DNA from: Spirochaetaceae bacterium
Lineage (GTDB): Bacteria > Spirochaetota > Spirochaetia > Treponematales > Breznakiellaceae
DNA: 9,783 nucleotides
Reading direction: 5' to 3'
NCBI GenBank assembly: GCA_031290855.1
Contig: JAISLM010000131.1
Location: 1-9,783 of the forward strand
Part shown: piece after piece, positions 1 to 5,267 of the stretch
Layout of the letters: the number at the start of each line of letters is the position of its first letter
Numbering within the stretch: position 1 is the first letter of the stretch
Notes under the pieces: generated by a model
Database searches by the model: none
Seen by the model: the letters and a program-made list of their open reading frames with translations, nothing else
Told to the model about the DNA's origin: nothing
Made by a program: the position numbers and the translations under genes

Positions 1-409
1 CAGCGCGCTATCGGGTTTCTCTTGTCCGGCGGGGAGGCTTCTGACGCAAAGAACGGCCGGCTGTTACCGGATAGCACCGGGAGGATGAAACAGCCTGATG
101 CGGAGCGGCCGCCGTATCCCTTATGGATCGGGCCTATGAGGATTGGGATACCCGATGGCTTGCGTTTGAGCGGGGTATAGCCCGGCGGTTCCGCCCCAAA
201 AAAACCGGAAGAATCCCTGGAAATATGATACGGAGCTGTATAAACAGCGGAATGAGGCAGGGCGGCTATTCCGGCGGTTAAAGGGATTCAGGCGGACAGG
301 GAAGCGGTATGACAAACCGGGCCTGATGTTTTCCGTGTTTATCTATCTTGCTTTGTGTGTTATCACCGTTTGTTCTTTGGCTCCTCGTTGTGTGAACAGG
401 CCCTGGTAG
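1..409 (+). pseudogene. IS5-family transposase, 3' remnant with two frameshifts
   Basis: This is the C-terminal part of a DDE transposase, cut by the left edge of the window. Three reading frames have to be joined. Frame 1 (1 to about 117) reads IGFLLSGGEASDAKNGR. Frame 3 (120 to about 172) contains LMDRAYEDWDTRW, where the D of MDRAYED is the expected second catalytic aspartate. Frame 2 (173-409) reads GYSPAVPPQKNRKNPW and then LYKQRNEAGRLFRRLKGFRR, ending at TAG 407-409. The last stretch fits the IS5-type Y-x2-R-x3-E-x6-K signature, but the glutamate position is glycine (codon GGG, 260-262), so the catalytic residue is lost as well as the frame. It is a dead copy. The family call rests on these motifs. 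The subgroup is not determined, and the left end and its terminal repeat lie outside the window. Confidence 0.85.
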
Positions 410-490
410 CTTGCGCTTACTATCGTACCGGTTCCCTTCGCCTTTTGATACCTTCCCGGCGAGTTTTGAAAGAAGCTCAATGGGTAATTA

Positions 491-561
491 ATGAGCCTCC
501 GCGCGGCAAACGCGAACCTACGGTTCGGCGGGGTATTAAACCAGACTTTGCGAATAATGAG
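491..561 (+). repeat. Short palindromic dispersed repeat, copy A
   Basis: The unit matches positions 3431-3501 in the same orientation at 64 of 71 bases by hand alignment, without gaps. It contains a perfect hairpin, CGAACC-TAC-GGTTCG, preceded by a GC-rich block (CCGCGCGG) and followed by GGTATTA and TTTGCGAATAA. The loop differs between copies (TAC here, TAA in copy B) while the stem is unchanged, which is what a structured repeat would show. It lies between the IS5 remnant and the yggS operon. It is not part of a convincing gene, although the minus strand is open through it. A REP- or MITE-like nature is inferred. Confidence 0.75.
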
Positions 562-570
562 AATGAACTG

Positions 571-599
571 CCGGTATGCGAATGCCGTTTTCATACCGG
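571..599. other. Inverted repeat upstream of yggS
   Basis: A perfect 8-bp stem, CCGGTATG (571-578) with CATACCGG (592-599), encloses a 13-nt loop. It follows repeat copy A and lies 75 bp upstream of the yggS start. There is no T-run after it, so it does not look like an intrinsic terminator. It could be an operator, an RNA structure in the leader, or repeat debris. The remaining bases up to 674 show only a tandem ACCGGCGG (two copies) and no gene. Confidence 0.5.
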
Positions 600-674
600 A
601 GACATTTATAGAGGGAACCCGCTGGTTACCGGCGGCCTTGTTGTAAAACCGGCGGTAGGGTATTGTAGGGGTAT

Positions 675-1367
675 ATGGCTGTTTCCGATAATGTGCGGCT
701 GGTTAGGGACGAAATTGGCGAAGCTTGCCGGCGCGCGGGGCGCGACACGAACGAGGTCCGGCTGATGGCCGTATCGAAATTCAACGAGCTGCCTTTAATC
801 GAAGAGGCTGCGGCAGCGGGCGTCCGGCTTTTTGGTGAGAGCAGGGTGCAGGAGGCCGTGAGAAAATTCACGGGGTTCAGGGAACGTATGCCCGGCGTGG
901 AGCTTCATCTGATCGGCCGCCTACAGCGGAACAAGGCCAGGGTCGCCGCCGGGTTCTTTGATTGCGTCGAATCGCTTGACCGCGTGGAGCTTGTACAGGA
1001 ATTGGGGCGGATAGCGCTGGAAAGGACGGCGGTTCTGCCGGTTCTGTTCGAGTTGAACTCAGGTGAGGAGTCGAAGTCGGGTTTCAGGGACGAAGACGCC
1101 CTTTGCGCCGGCGTGGAGGCGGCGCTCGCTTTCGGCGGCCTCCTGCCGTCCGGGCTAATGACGATGGCGCCGTTTACGGACGACGAAAAGCCGGTACGGG
1201 ATGCCTTTCGCAGGCTGGTAAAGGCGCAGACACGTCTAAGGCGCAGCTTTCCGGAATGCGGTTGGGACTGCCTTTCGATGGGGATGTCGGGCGATTTCAG
1301 GATAGCGATAGAAGAAGGTTCCACGCTGGTGCGGATCGGTACGGCGATCTTCGGAGGGCGGCAGTGA
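675..1367 (+). CDS. yggS: YggS/PLPBP-family pyridoxal phosphate homeostasis protein
   Basis: This 230-residue protein has the expected length and all the family landmarks. The PLP-binding lysine is K35 in LMAVSKF, followed by FGESRVQEA (about 53-61), HLIGRLQRNK (78-87), the phosphate-binding MGMSGD (about 202-207) and STLVRIGTAIFG near the C-terminus. Family members are single-domain, fold-type III cytoplasmic proteins that bind PLP and buffer vitamin B6 and amino-acid pools without a known catalytic activity. The start at ATG 675 is chosen because AGGGG lies just upstream and the N-terminus has the usual length. The usual FGENxVQE motif has serine in place of asparagine, a small deviation. 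It is the first gene of a three-gene operon, and its stop overlaps the next start (GTGA). Confidence 0.95.
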   Translation: MAVSDNVRLVRDEIGEACRRAGRDTNEVRLMAVSKFNELPLIEEAAAAGVRLFGESRVQEAVRKFTGFRERMPGVELHLIGRLQRNKARVAAGFFDCVESLDRVELVQELGRIALERTAVLPVLFELNSGEESKSGFRDEDALCAGVEAALAFGGLLPSGLMTMAPFTDDEKPVRDAFRRLVKAQTRLRRSFPECGWDCLSMGMSGDFRIAIEEGSTLVRIGTAIFGGRQ

Positions 1368-1885
1368 AAGGCTTTTACAGGGCGGTATCGCTCGCGCTGG
1401 CCCTGGCTCTCGCTGCGGAAGTCGTGCCGCTGGACGCCCAGACTACGGCGGGCACGGAATCGGTTGTCCCCCAGATTGAATTTCCGCAATGGAGCAAAGA
1501 CCTCCGGAGGGCGGAGATCATAGCTTTCGGGACGCTGCCCTTCTCGTGGCTTGTCTCGACGTTAGCGATGGATGTTTCGCGCACGGTAGCGCATGGCGGA
1601 GACCAGCAGTACTGGCCCTGGCCGATGAAGCCGCCCGGTGCGCCAACGATGACAAACGGCGAATTCATCATGTCGATAGGCATCGCCGCCGGCGTATCGG
1701 TGACCGTGGCAATAGTCGACCACCTTATAATAAAACATAAACGCAGGAAGGCCGAAAGGCTCAAGCTAGAATCCCCCAGGCAGGAACCTATAATCATCAG
1801 GCGTCCGGCTGCAAACTTCGACGGGGAAACCGCTGTTTCCCCGAATCCTGACCGGCAGGGCGCCGCCGCGTCCGGCGCGCGCTGA
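1364..1885 (+). CDS. Small exported or membrane-anchored protein of unknown function
   Basis: The protein has 173 residues. The frame is open much further upstream (an ATG at 1103), but that part only shadows yggS. GTG 1364 is preferred: it overlaps the yggS stop as GTGA and has GGAGG six bases upstream. Residues 1-25 form a signal peptide (FYRAVSLALALALAA, cleavage likely after DA). A hydrophobic stretch at about 50-68 and a second at 101-123, followed by KHKRRK, suggest membrane association with a basic, charged tail inside. Motifs LRRAEIIAFGTLPF and YWPWPMKPPG look like conserved family positions. I recall similar uncharacterised proteins in spirochaetes but could not verify this. The tail (from about 130) is polar and of low complexity. 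Function is unknown. Confidence 0.8.
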   Translation: MKGFYRAVSLALALALAAEVVPLDAQTTAGTESVVPQIEFPQWSKDLRRAEIIAFGTLPFSWLVSTLAMDVSRTVAHGGDQQYWPWPMKPPGAPTMTNGEFIMSIGIAAGVSVTVAIVDHLIIKHKRRKAERLKLESPRQEPIIIRRPAANFDGETAVSPNPDRQGAAASGAR

Positions 1886-1906
1886 GCTGCGGGAAGAAGG
1901 CCGCTC

Positions 1907-2812
1907 GTGGGCGCTTATAAAGGACTGGTGGGCCTGCCATCCGCAAAAACGGTACGGCTCGACATATACGTCGCTGAATACCTGGGCCTTATGCGCCGTT
2001 CACAGATCAAGGCGCGGCGGCTGGCGGCCACGGTGAACGGCAGGAAGGTAAAAAGATCGCGCCCGGTCAAGGCGGGCGACGAACTTTGCCTGTCCTGGGA
2101 AGAAGTTCCGCCACCCGACATCATCCCGCAGCAGATCCCGCTCAACATAGTGTACGAGGACGAGCGCGTGATAGTCGTCAACAAGAGGCAGGGACTCGTG
2201 GTTCATCCGGGGGCGGGCAACGCGGACGGCACACTCGCCAACGCGCTTATGTGGCGGTTAAGCCAAAGGCTGCCGGGAGGAGGAGACGTCGCCGGAGGCC
2301 CGCGCCCCTTCATCGTCCACCGCCTGGACAAGGACACATCAGGCCTGTTGATAGCCGCCTGGGATCGCGAGGCGCTATCCTTCCTGGCGGACCAGTTCAA
2401 GGCCCGGACGGTGCGCAAAGTGTACGCCGCAATCGTGCTGGGCCGTCCCGCGGCAGAGAACGGCGTGATCTCGACAAACATAGTCCGGGACAGGAACAAC
2501 CGCAAACGCTTTACCGTCTCGGAAGATTCCGGTAAGAGCGCCCTCACTTACTACAAAGTCGTAAAAAGCCTGGACGACCGCTCGCTGCTCCGCCTCCGCC
2601 CGAAGACCGGCAGGACGCACCAACTCCGCGTCCACCTGCGTTCAATCGGGCACCCGATCGTAGGCGATCCGTTGTACGGCCGGGGGGGAGGAGGACCGAC
2701 AACGCTTGCGCTCCACGCAAAAAGCCTCGAACTCGTCCTGCCCGGCGCGGAAAAGCGCACCCGCTTCGTAACAAAGCTACCGGCCCGCTTCAAAGAGCTG
2801 CTGGACGGCTAA
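1907..2812 (+). CDS. RluA/RluD-family rRNA pseudouridine synthase with S4 domain
   Basis: The enzyme isomerises uridine to pseudouridine, most likely in 23S rRNA. Of 301 residues, about 14-70 form the S4 RNA-binding domain (RLDIYVAEYLG, then VNGRKVKRSRPVKAGD). The catalytic domain follows, with VVNKRQGLVVHPGAG (about 90-104), the signature HRLDKDTSGLL containing catalytic D141, and KTGRTHQLRVHLRSIGHPIVGDPLYG near the C-terminus. Length and domain order fit RluD/RluC; which one cannot be settled from the sequence alone, so no symbol is given. The start is GTG 1907 with AAGG six bases upstream. It lies 21 bp after the preceding gene and ends the operon. The glycine- and arginine-rich spacer around 121-133 and a GGGG run near 2683 look like local expansions. 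Confidence 0.92.
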   Translation: MGAYKGLVGLPSAKTVRLDIYVAEYLGLMRRSQIKARRLAATVNGRKVKRSRPVKAGDELCLSWEEVPPPDIIPQQIPLNIVYEDERVIVVNKRQGLVVHPGAGNADGTLANALMWRLSQRLPGGGDVAGGPRPFIVHRLDKDTSGLLIAAWDREALSFLADQFKARTVRKVYAAIVLGRPAAENGVISTNIVRDRNNRKRFTVSEDSGKSALTYYKVVKSLDDRSLLRLRPKTGRTHQLRVHLRSIGHPIVGDPLYGRGGGGPTTLALHAKSLELVLPGAEKRTRFVTKLPARFKELLDG

Positions 2813-2854
2813 CAAACTGCGAGCCGGACGCAGTCTTGTTTGTAAAGGGAAAGT

Positions 2855-2881
2855 CTGTCAAGTCCTGAAACAGGTTGACAG
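2855..2881. other. Nested inverted repeat downstream of the pseudouridine synthase
   Basis: CTGTCAA (2855-2861) pairs with TTGACAG (2875-2881), and inside it CCTG pairs with CAGG across an AAA loop, giving an 11-bp stem with a small internal bulge. It sits 43 bp after the stop of the plus-strand operon. No T-run follows, so an intrinsic terminator is unlikely, though a structural RNA end is possible. The TGTC...GACA form and the position next to IS3-derived sequence suggest it may be the outer terminal repeat of that element. Confidence 0.55.
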
Positions 2882-2882
2882 C

Positions 2883-3042
2883 TGAGGCTGTTCCAAAACT
2901 GAATTTTTGGGGAGACAAGCTTCGCTTGTCCAGCAACCTTTAAAAAACGCGGTTTTGCAAGGCCTTAGCCTGAAAAACCGCAAGAGCCTGGTCCAAAACC
3001 GTGCGCTTTAGCGCACAGTCAATTAGTTTTGGAACAGGCTCA
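2883..3042. mobile_element. MITE-like element with terminal inverted repeats
   Basis: The left end TGAGGCTGTTCCAAAACT (2883-2900) is matched by the inverted right end at 3025-3042, with one substitution; the match extends into AATT on both sides with one extra base. The 160-bp interior has no gene. It folds into three stems: GACAAGC/GCTTGTC with a TTC loop (2914-2930), a nested stem GCGGTTTT/AAAACCGC enclosing AGGC/GCCT (2949-2981), and GTGCGC/GCGCAC with a TTTA loop (3001-3016). The right arm recurs perfectly at 9752-9783. No convincing target duplication flanks it (AGC on the left, GAT on the right). The GAGCCTGTTCCAAAA-type ends resemble those of DDE insertion sequences in the IS4/IS5 range, so mobilisation in trans is likely but inferred. 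Confidence 0.8.
2984..3041. repeat. 58-bp long palindrome nested in the MITE
   Basis: An additional forward copy of the terminal repeat, GAGCCTGGTCCAAAACC (2984-3000, 15 of 17 bases like the right arm), faces the inverted right arm ending at 3041. Between them lie GTGCGC-TTTA-GCGCAC and a short AT-rich segment. The piece is thus a complete hairpin on its own and may be a smaller transposable unit, or the product of one element inserted into another. Confidence 0.65.
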
Positions 3043-3047
3043 GATAT

Positions 3048-3346
3048 TTACGCAACCCCACAGTGCATATTTTCAGGCGTCTCGTAGTTAAGGGCCGGAT
3101 GGTGCCGCCCGGTGTTGTATAGGAACACCGCATCGCCAAGCGCCGCCAACGCCTGGTTCCTGCTCTTAAACGAGCAACCGAGACCGTATTCTTGGTTTCA
3201 GTATCCCGTCCAGCCTTTCGGCAAGGGCGTTTTTGTAACAGCGCGGTTCCTCATGTCTACTTACCGGAAACCTGCGGGCCTTGTAATAATTTTGCTCCGC
3301 ATAACTGGTTTCAGCACACCTGTCCCGCAGTAAAGGGCACTTTCAT
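3048..3346 (-). pseudogene. IS3-family transposase OrfB, C-terminal remnant fused to orfA start
   Basis: On the minus strand the fragment reads EEPRCYKNALAERLDGILK, then shifts frame near 3200 to EYGLGCSFKSRNQALAALGD and AVFLYNTGRHHPALNYETPE, ending at TAA 3048-3050. NALAERxxGILK and YNT-R-H-ALNY-TPE are typical of the C-terminal part of the rve integrase core in IS3-family (IS150-like) OrfB. The glutamate of ALAER is the expected third DDE residue. Upstream of this the sequence is more decayed (YAEQ recognisable, several frame changes), and the ATG at 3346 with AAAGGAG six bases before it would be the orfA start. The first two catalytic aspartates are absent or unrecognisable. It is non-functional. 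Confidence 0.85.
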
Positions 3347-3373
3347 GCCGTCTCCTTTCTCTTTCGCATCCCG

Positions 3374-3398
3374 GCAAGCGGCTCAACGGGCCGCTTGC
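3374..3398. other. 9-bp perfect hairpin in the IS3 leader
   Basis: GCAAGCGGC (3374-3382) pairs with GCCGCTTGC (3390-3398) across a 7-nt loop. It lies between the putative IS3 left end and the Shine-Dalgarno of the orfA relic. Such hairpins in insertion-sequence leaders can block read-through translation from outside promoters; that role is an inference here. Confidence 0.5.
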
Positions 3399-3430
3399 AC
3401 GCTGTGTCCAGGAACTCTTTTCCCAGGACA

Positions 3431-3501
3431 ATTAGCCTCCGTGCGGCAAGCGCGAACCTAAGGTTCGGCGGGGTATTAGACCGGACTTTGCGAATAACGA
3501 G
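3431..3501 (+). repeat. Short palindromic dispersed repeat, copy B
   Basis: This is the second copy of the unit at 491-561, same orientation, 2940 bp away, 64 of 71 bases equal. The hairpin is CGAACC-TAA-GGTTCG, followed by the same GGTATTA and TTTGCGAATAA blocks. It begins exactly where the putative IS3 end (CCAGGACA, ending at 3430) stops, and it ends three bases before the stop codon of the minus-strand TPR gene. It may serve as a structured 3' end for that transcript, but there is no T-run typical of an intrinsic terminator. Confidence 0.75.
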
Positions 3502-3504
3502 TGG

Positions 3505-4680
3505 TTAATAATGAGAAATGTGCCCGTACCCGTCAATCAACGCCCCTATCGTCCCGGACGCAGTGGGGGATAAAACACTGGCGGCCGGCCGGCTGCCGCG
3601 TTCCTGCCATTCTCCGGCATCGTCGCGGGCCGACAAGAAGTCAAATAATTCACGGGCAACGGCGGTTTTGCCTCTGGCTTGCAGTGTGGCGGCGAGGTAG
3701 TAGGCCGTTTTGTAGAAATCGACTTTCGTTACGTAGTCCATGACCGCGGGCCGCCGCGTTATGGCCCGCATCATGGCTTCAGTGTTTGTGAATTTGAAAT
3801 CGAACTGCTCCGCGATGATTTCGTCTATTATCGTGGTGTTTTGTATTAAAAACGCGAATGTCAGGTGGGGGAACGCCTTTTCATACTGTTCCGAATCGTA
3901 GAAATACCGGCCAAGCAGCCGGTGCGCCTTCTCGGTTTCGGCGTTTTTGTAGCGATACATCTGCAAAAAACGGTTTATACCGCCGTTTTCGATTGTGCGG
4001 CTCATCGCCTCGCGGACAAAGGCGCCGTCATCCTGTTTCCAAAGCGTGTCCCGCTCAAGAATCGTCAACAAATGGTTTTCCATCTCACCGTAGCGCTGCC
4101 GCAGGCGTTCGATTTCCGCGATTTTGTAGTGGACTTCTACGGTAAGGCCGGGGTTTTCCATACTGTCGGCGGCGCTTAGCGCCTCGTTAAACTGCCGTAG
4201 CGCGATCTCGTTTTCGCCCATTAAACGGTATGTCTCGCCGATCCAGTAATCGGCTTCGGGATAGCTTTTAAGCCTGTCAATGTGTTCCAGCGCAAGCCGC
4301 GCCGAATTACGCAATGCGGCGCGGCCTACCCTGTAGTACAGTTCTGCCAGCGCCGTTGCCGCGTTGATTTGGCCACGCTCGTTGATGTACGCCTCTATCT
4401 GTTCCAGCGAATCGTTCATGCGGCGCACTTCCGGAAGCGAAAAAAGGATGATTAGGTCGCGCTCCATGTTAGAGTACAGCTCCCGGCGCTCGTTTCTGGC
4501 GTCCTGAAACGATGTAAGCGCCTCCCCGTAAGCGCCTTGCCGGAATAAATTCTTTCCTGTTTCAAGCGTAAACCACCAGTGGCGCTCCCTGCCCGCATAC
4601 TGCGCCCCAAGCCCGGACGTGATCACGGTGAACAGGAGGAGGGATTTTATCAGTCCGTTTATACGTATATATGCCGTCAA
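3505..4680 (-). CDS. Exported TPR-repeat protein of unknown function
   Basis: The protein has 391 residues. The start is TTG 4680, with AGAAAGG six bases upstream. No ATG occurs near enough to replace it, and this start gives a good signal peptide (INGLIKSLLLFTVITSGLGAQ, cleavage near residue 26). The mature part is helical with several TPR-like pairs: NLFRQGAYGEALTSFQDARN (about 43-62), ALAELYYRVGRAALRN (about 110-125), YWIGETYRLMGENEIALRQF (about 144-163), RLLGRYFYDSEQYEKAFPHL (about 252-271) and TAYYLAATLQARGKTAVARE near the C-terminus. TPR arrays mediate protein contacts, here probably in the periplasm or at the outer membrane. The last 30 residues are low in structure and run into repeat-adjacent DNA, so the C-terminus may have been altered. 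It lies 42 bp after the HD gene. No partner can be named. Confidence 0.8.
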   Translation of the reverse strand: MTAYIRINGLIKSLLLFTVITSGLGAQYAGRERHWWFTLETGKNLFRQGAYGEALTSFQDARNERRELYSNMERDLIILFSLPEVRRMNDSLEQIEAYINERGQINAATALAELYYRVGRAALRNSARLALEHIDRLKSYPEADYWIGETYRLMGENEIALRQFNEALSAADSMENPGLTVEVHYKIAEIERLRQRYGEMENHLLTILERDTLWKQDDGAFVREAMSRTIENGGINRFLQMYRYKNAETEKAHRLLGRYFYDSEQYEKAFPHLTFAFLIQNTTIIDEIIAEQFDFKFTNTEAMMRAITRRPAVMDYVTKVDFYKTAYYLAATLQARGKTAVARELFDFLSARDDAGEWQERGSRPAASVLSPTASGTIGALIDGYGHISHY

Positions 4681-4722
4681 AATATACCTTTCTCTGATTA
4701 TCGGTATAAACGGGGGGATATA

Positions 4723-5022
4723 TCAGGCACTGTAGGGAGGATTTTTCAGGTACATCGAATCGAGCAGCGTCTTGCCGGTTTCTTCCGCCTTGTGAAGTCC
4801 GATGTCGTGCAGGATCGAAGCGTACTCTATGATTGTCTGTGTACGCTCGTCGCATTTTTCCCCGTGTCCGATGGTCTGCGCAAACACGAATACTTTGAGC
4901 GCGTGGTTGATCCGCCTCAGGTCGCTGCCGTTGTATCCCGGCATAAGCTTGATGATTTTGTCCGTAAAAACTTTATTCGCAATGGGGGCTGCTCCCCCGC
5001 CCCCTGGGGCGGAGAGGTTCAT
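4723..5022 (-). CDS. HD-domain protein with apparent internal deletion
   Basis: The product of 99 residues starts like an HD phosphohydrolase: KIIKLMPGYNGSDLRRINHALKVFVFAQTIG, then IIEYASILHDIG with the metal-binding HD pair. In the homologs I remember (about 160-190 residues), the HD motif is followed by a region with KYGS, GHHHT and a distal aspartate, and the protein ends with a segment like TGKxLLxxMYL. Here HDIGLHKAEE is followed at once by TGKTLLDSMYL, so roughly 70-90 residues seem to be missing in frame, including the other metal ligands. It is probably inactive. The first 18 residues (NLSAPGGGGAAPIAN) come from a GC-rich palindrome and are not expected in the family. The ATG overlaps the preceding stop (ATGA), which suggests coupled translation. 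Confidence 0.7.
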   Translation of the reverse strand: MNLSAPGGGGAAPIANKVFTDKIIKLMPGYNGSDLRRINHALKVFVFAQTIGHGEKCDERTQTIIEYASILHDIGLHKAEETGKTLLDSMYLKNPPYSA

Positions 5023-5027
5023 TCGCG
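4973..5027 (-). repeat. GC-rich palindrome at the HD gene start, possible diverged member of repeat A/B
   Basis: CCGCCCC (4997-5003) pairs with GGGGCGG (5006-5012) across a 2-nt loop, next to GGGGGCTGCTCCCCC (4984-4998), which is also self-complementary. In the plus direction it shares blocks with the reverse complement of repeat A in the same order: TTATTCGCAA, then 12-14 bases, CCCCGCC, and later GGTTC and CGCG. Similarity outside the blocks is poor, so the relation is tentative. It supplies the start codon and first residues of the HD protein. Confidence 0.4.
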
Positions 5028-5267
5028 ATCAGTTCCTTCGGTGTTTTTCATGATACGTTCATACAGATCATCGCCCACGCATTCCCGCGCATATTTACAC
5101 CATTTTATGCAGGTTTTGGTATCGTTGTAGGCTACAAAGCCGCATTTCTCGCATACGCCCCGCGTGTCTACAGAAAACAGATCTATTTCGCCGCCGCAGA
5201 CGGGACATATCTTTGTTTCCAGTGTCGGCGTACGTATATTATCCGCGCCCGGACAATGATAGGTCAT
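5019..5267 (-). CDS. Small Cys-rich zinc-ribbon protein, redox-module associated
   Basis: The protein has 82 residues and nine cysteines. C21-P-V-C24 and C39-E-K-C42 form a zinc-ribbon or rubredoxin-like four-Cys site around the EIDLFSVDTRG segment. It continues FVAYND and C53-IKW-C57-KYAREC63-VG, a second Cys cluster. I recall this CxxxCKYARxCVG pattern in small anaerobe proteins encoded beside ferredoxin-type and HD-domain genes, as here, but have not verified it. Either metal (Zn or Fe) is possible. ATG 5267 overlaps the stop of the ferredoxin gene (ATGA), and its own stop overlaps the next ATG, so the three genes are likely translationally coupled. GGAGA lies ten bases upstream, rather far. 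A role in redox sensing or as an electron-transfer accessory is inferred from context only. Confidence 0.75.
   Translation of the reverse strand: MTYHCPGADNIRTPTLETKICPVCGGEIDLFSVDTRGVCEKCGFVAYNDTKTCIKWCKYARECVGDDLYERIMKNTEGTDRE

Larger units (their letters stand above)
2856..3430 (-). mobile_element. Internally deleted IS3-family element (putative extent)
   Basis: Reading on the minus strand, the proposed left end at 3405-3430 is an imperfect palindrome with TGTCC and GGACA arms. It is followed by a 9-bp hairpin (3374-3398), a strong Shine-Dalgarno AAAGGAG and an ATG at 3346, i.e. the expected start of orfA. After about nine codons this joins directly to the distal third of orfB, which ends at 3048. 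The proposed right end is the TGTC...GACA palindrome at 2855-2881. The MITE at 2883-3042 interrupts the tail between the orfB stop and that end. The extent of about 575 bp against a usual 1.2-1.5 kb implies loss of most of orfA and half of orfB. The ends are inferred from structure only. Confidence 0.45.

Noticed and set aside
343..594. Minus-strand open frame through repeat A
   Set aside because: It is mainly the reverse translation of the dispersed repeat; nothing suggests a protein.
638..666. Promoter-like pair TTGTTG-17-TATTGT before yggS
   Set aside because: The start point would fall at about 673, leaving the ribosome site outside the transcript, so it is unlikely to serve yggS as annotated.
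355..765. Open frame of 136 codons on the plus strand across the repeat A region
   Set aside because: It runs from IS5 debris through repeat A and into yggS in another frame, has no family resemblance and no good ribosome site.
1103..1363. N-terminal extension of the gene after yggS
   Set aside because: It overlaps yggS over 260 bases and its composition is that of a shadow frame; GTG 1364 has the ribosome site and signal peptide.
2855..3016. Intrinsic terminator for the yggS operon among the hairpins
   Set aside because: None of the stems is followed by a T-run on the plus strand; they are better explained as mobile-element ends.
2883..3042. Target-site duplication around the MITE
   Set aside because: Flanks (AGC on the left, GAT on the right, and shifted variants) do not match convincingly.
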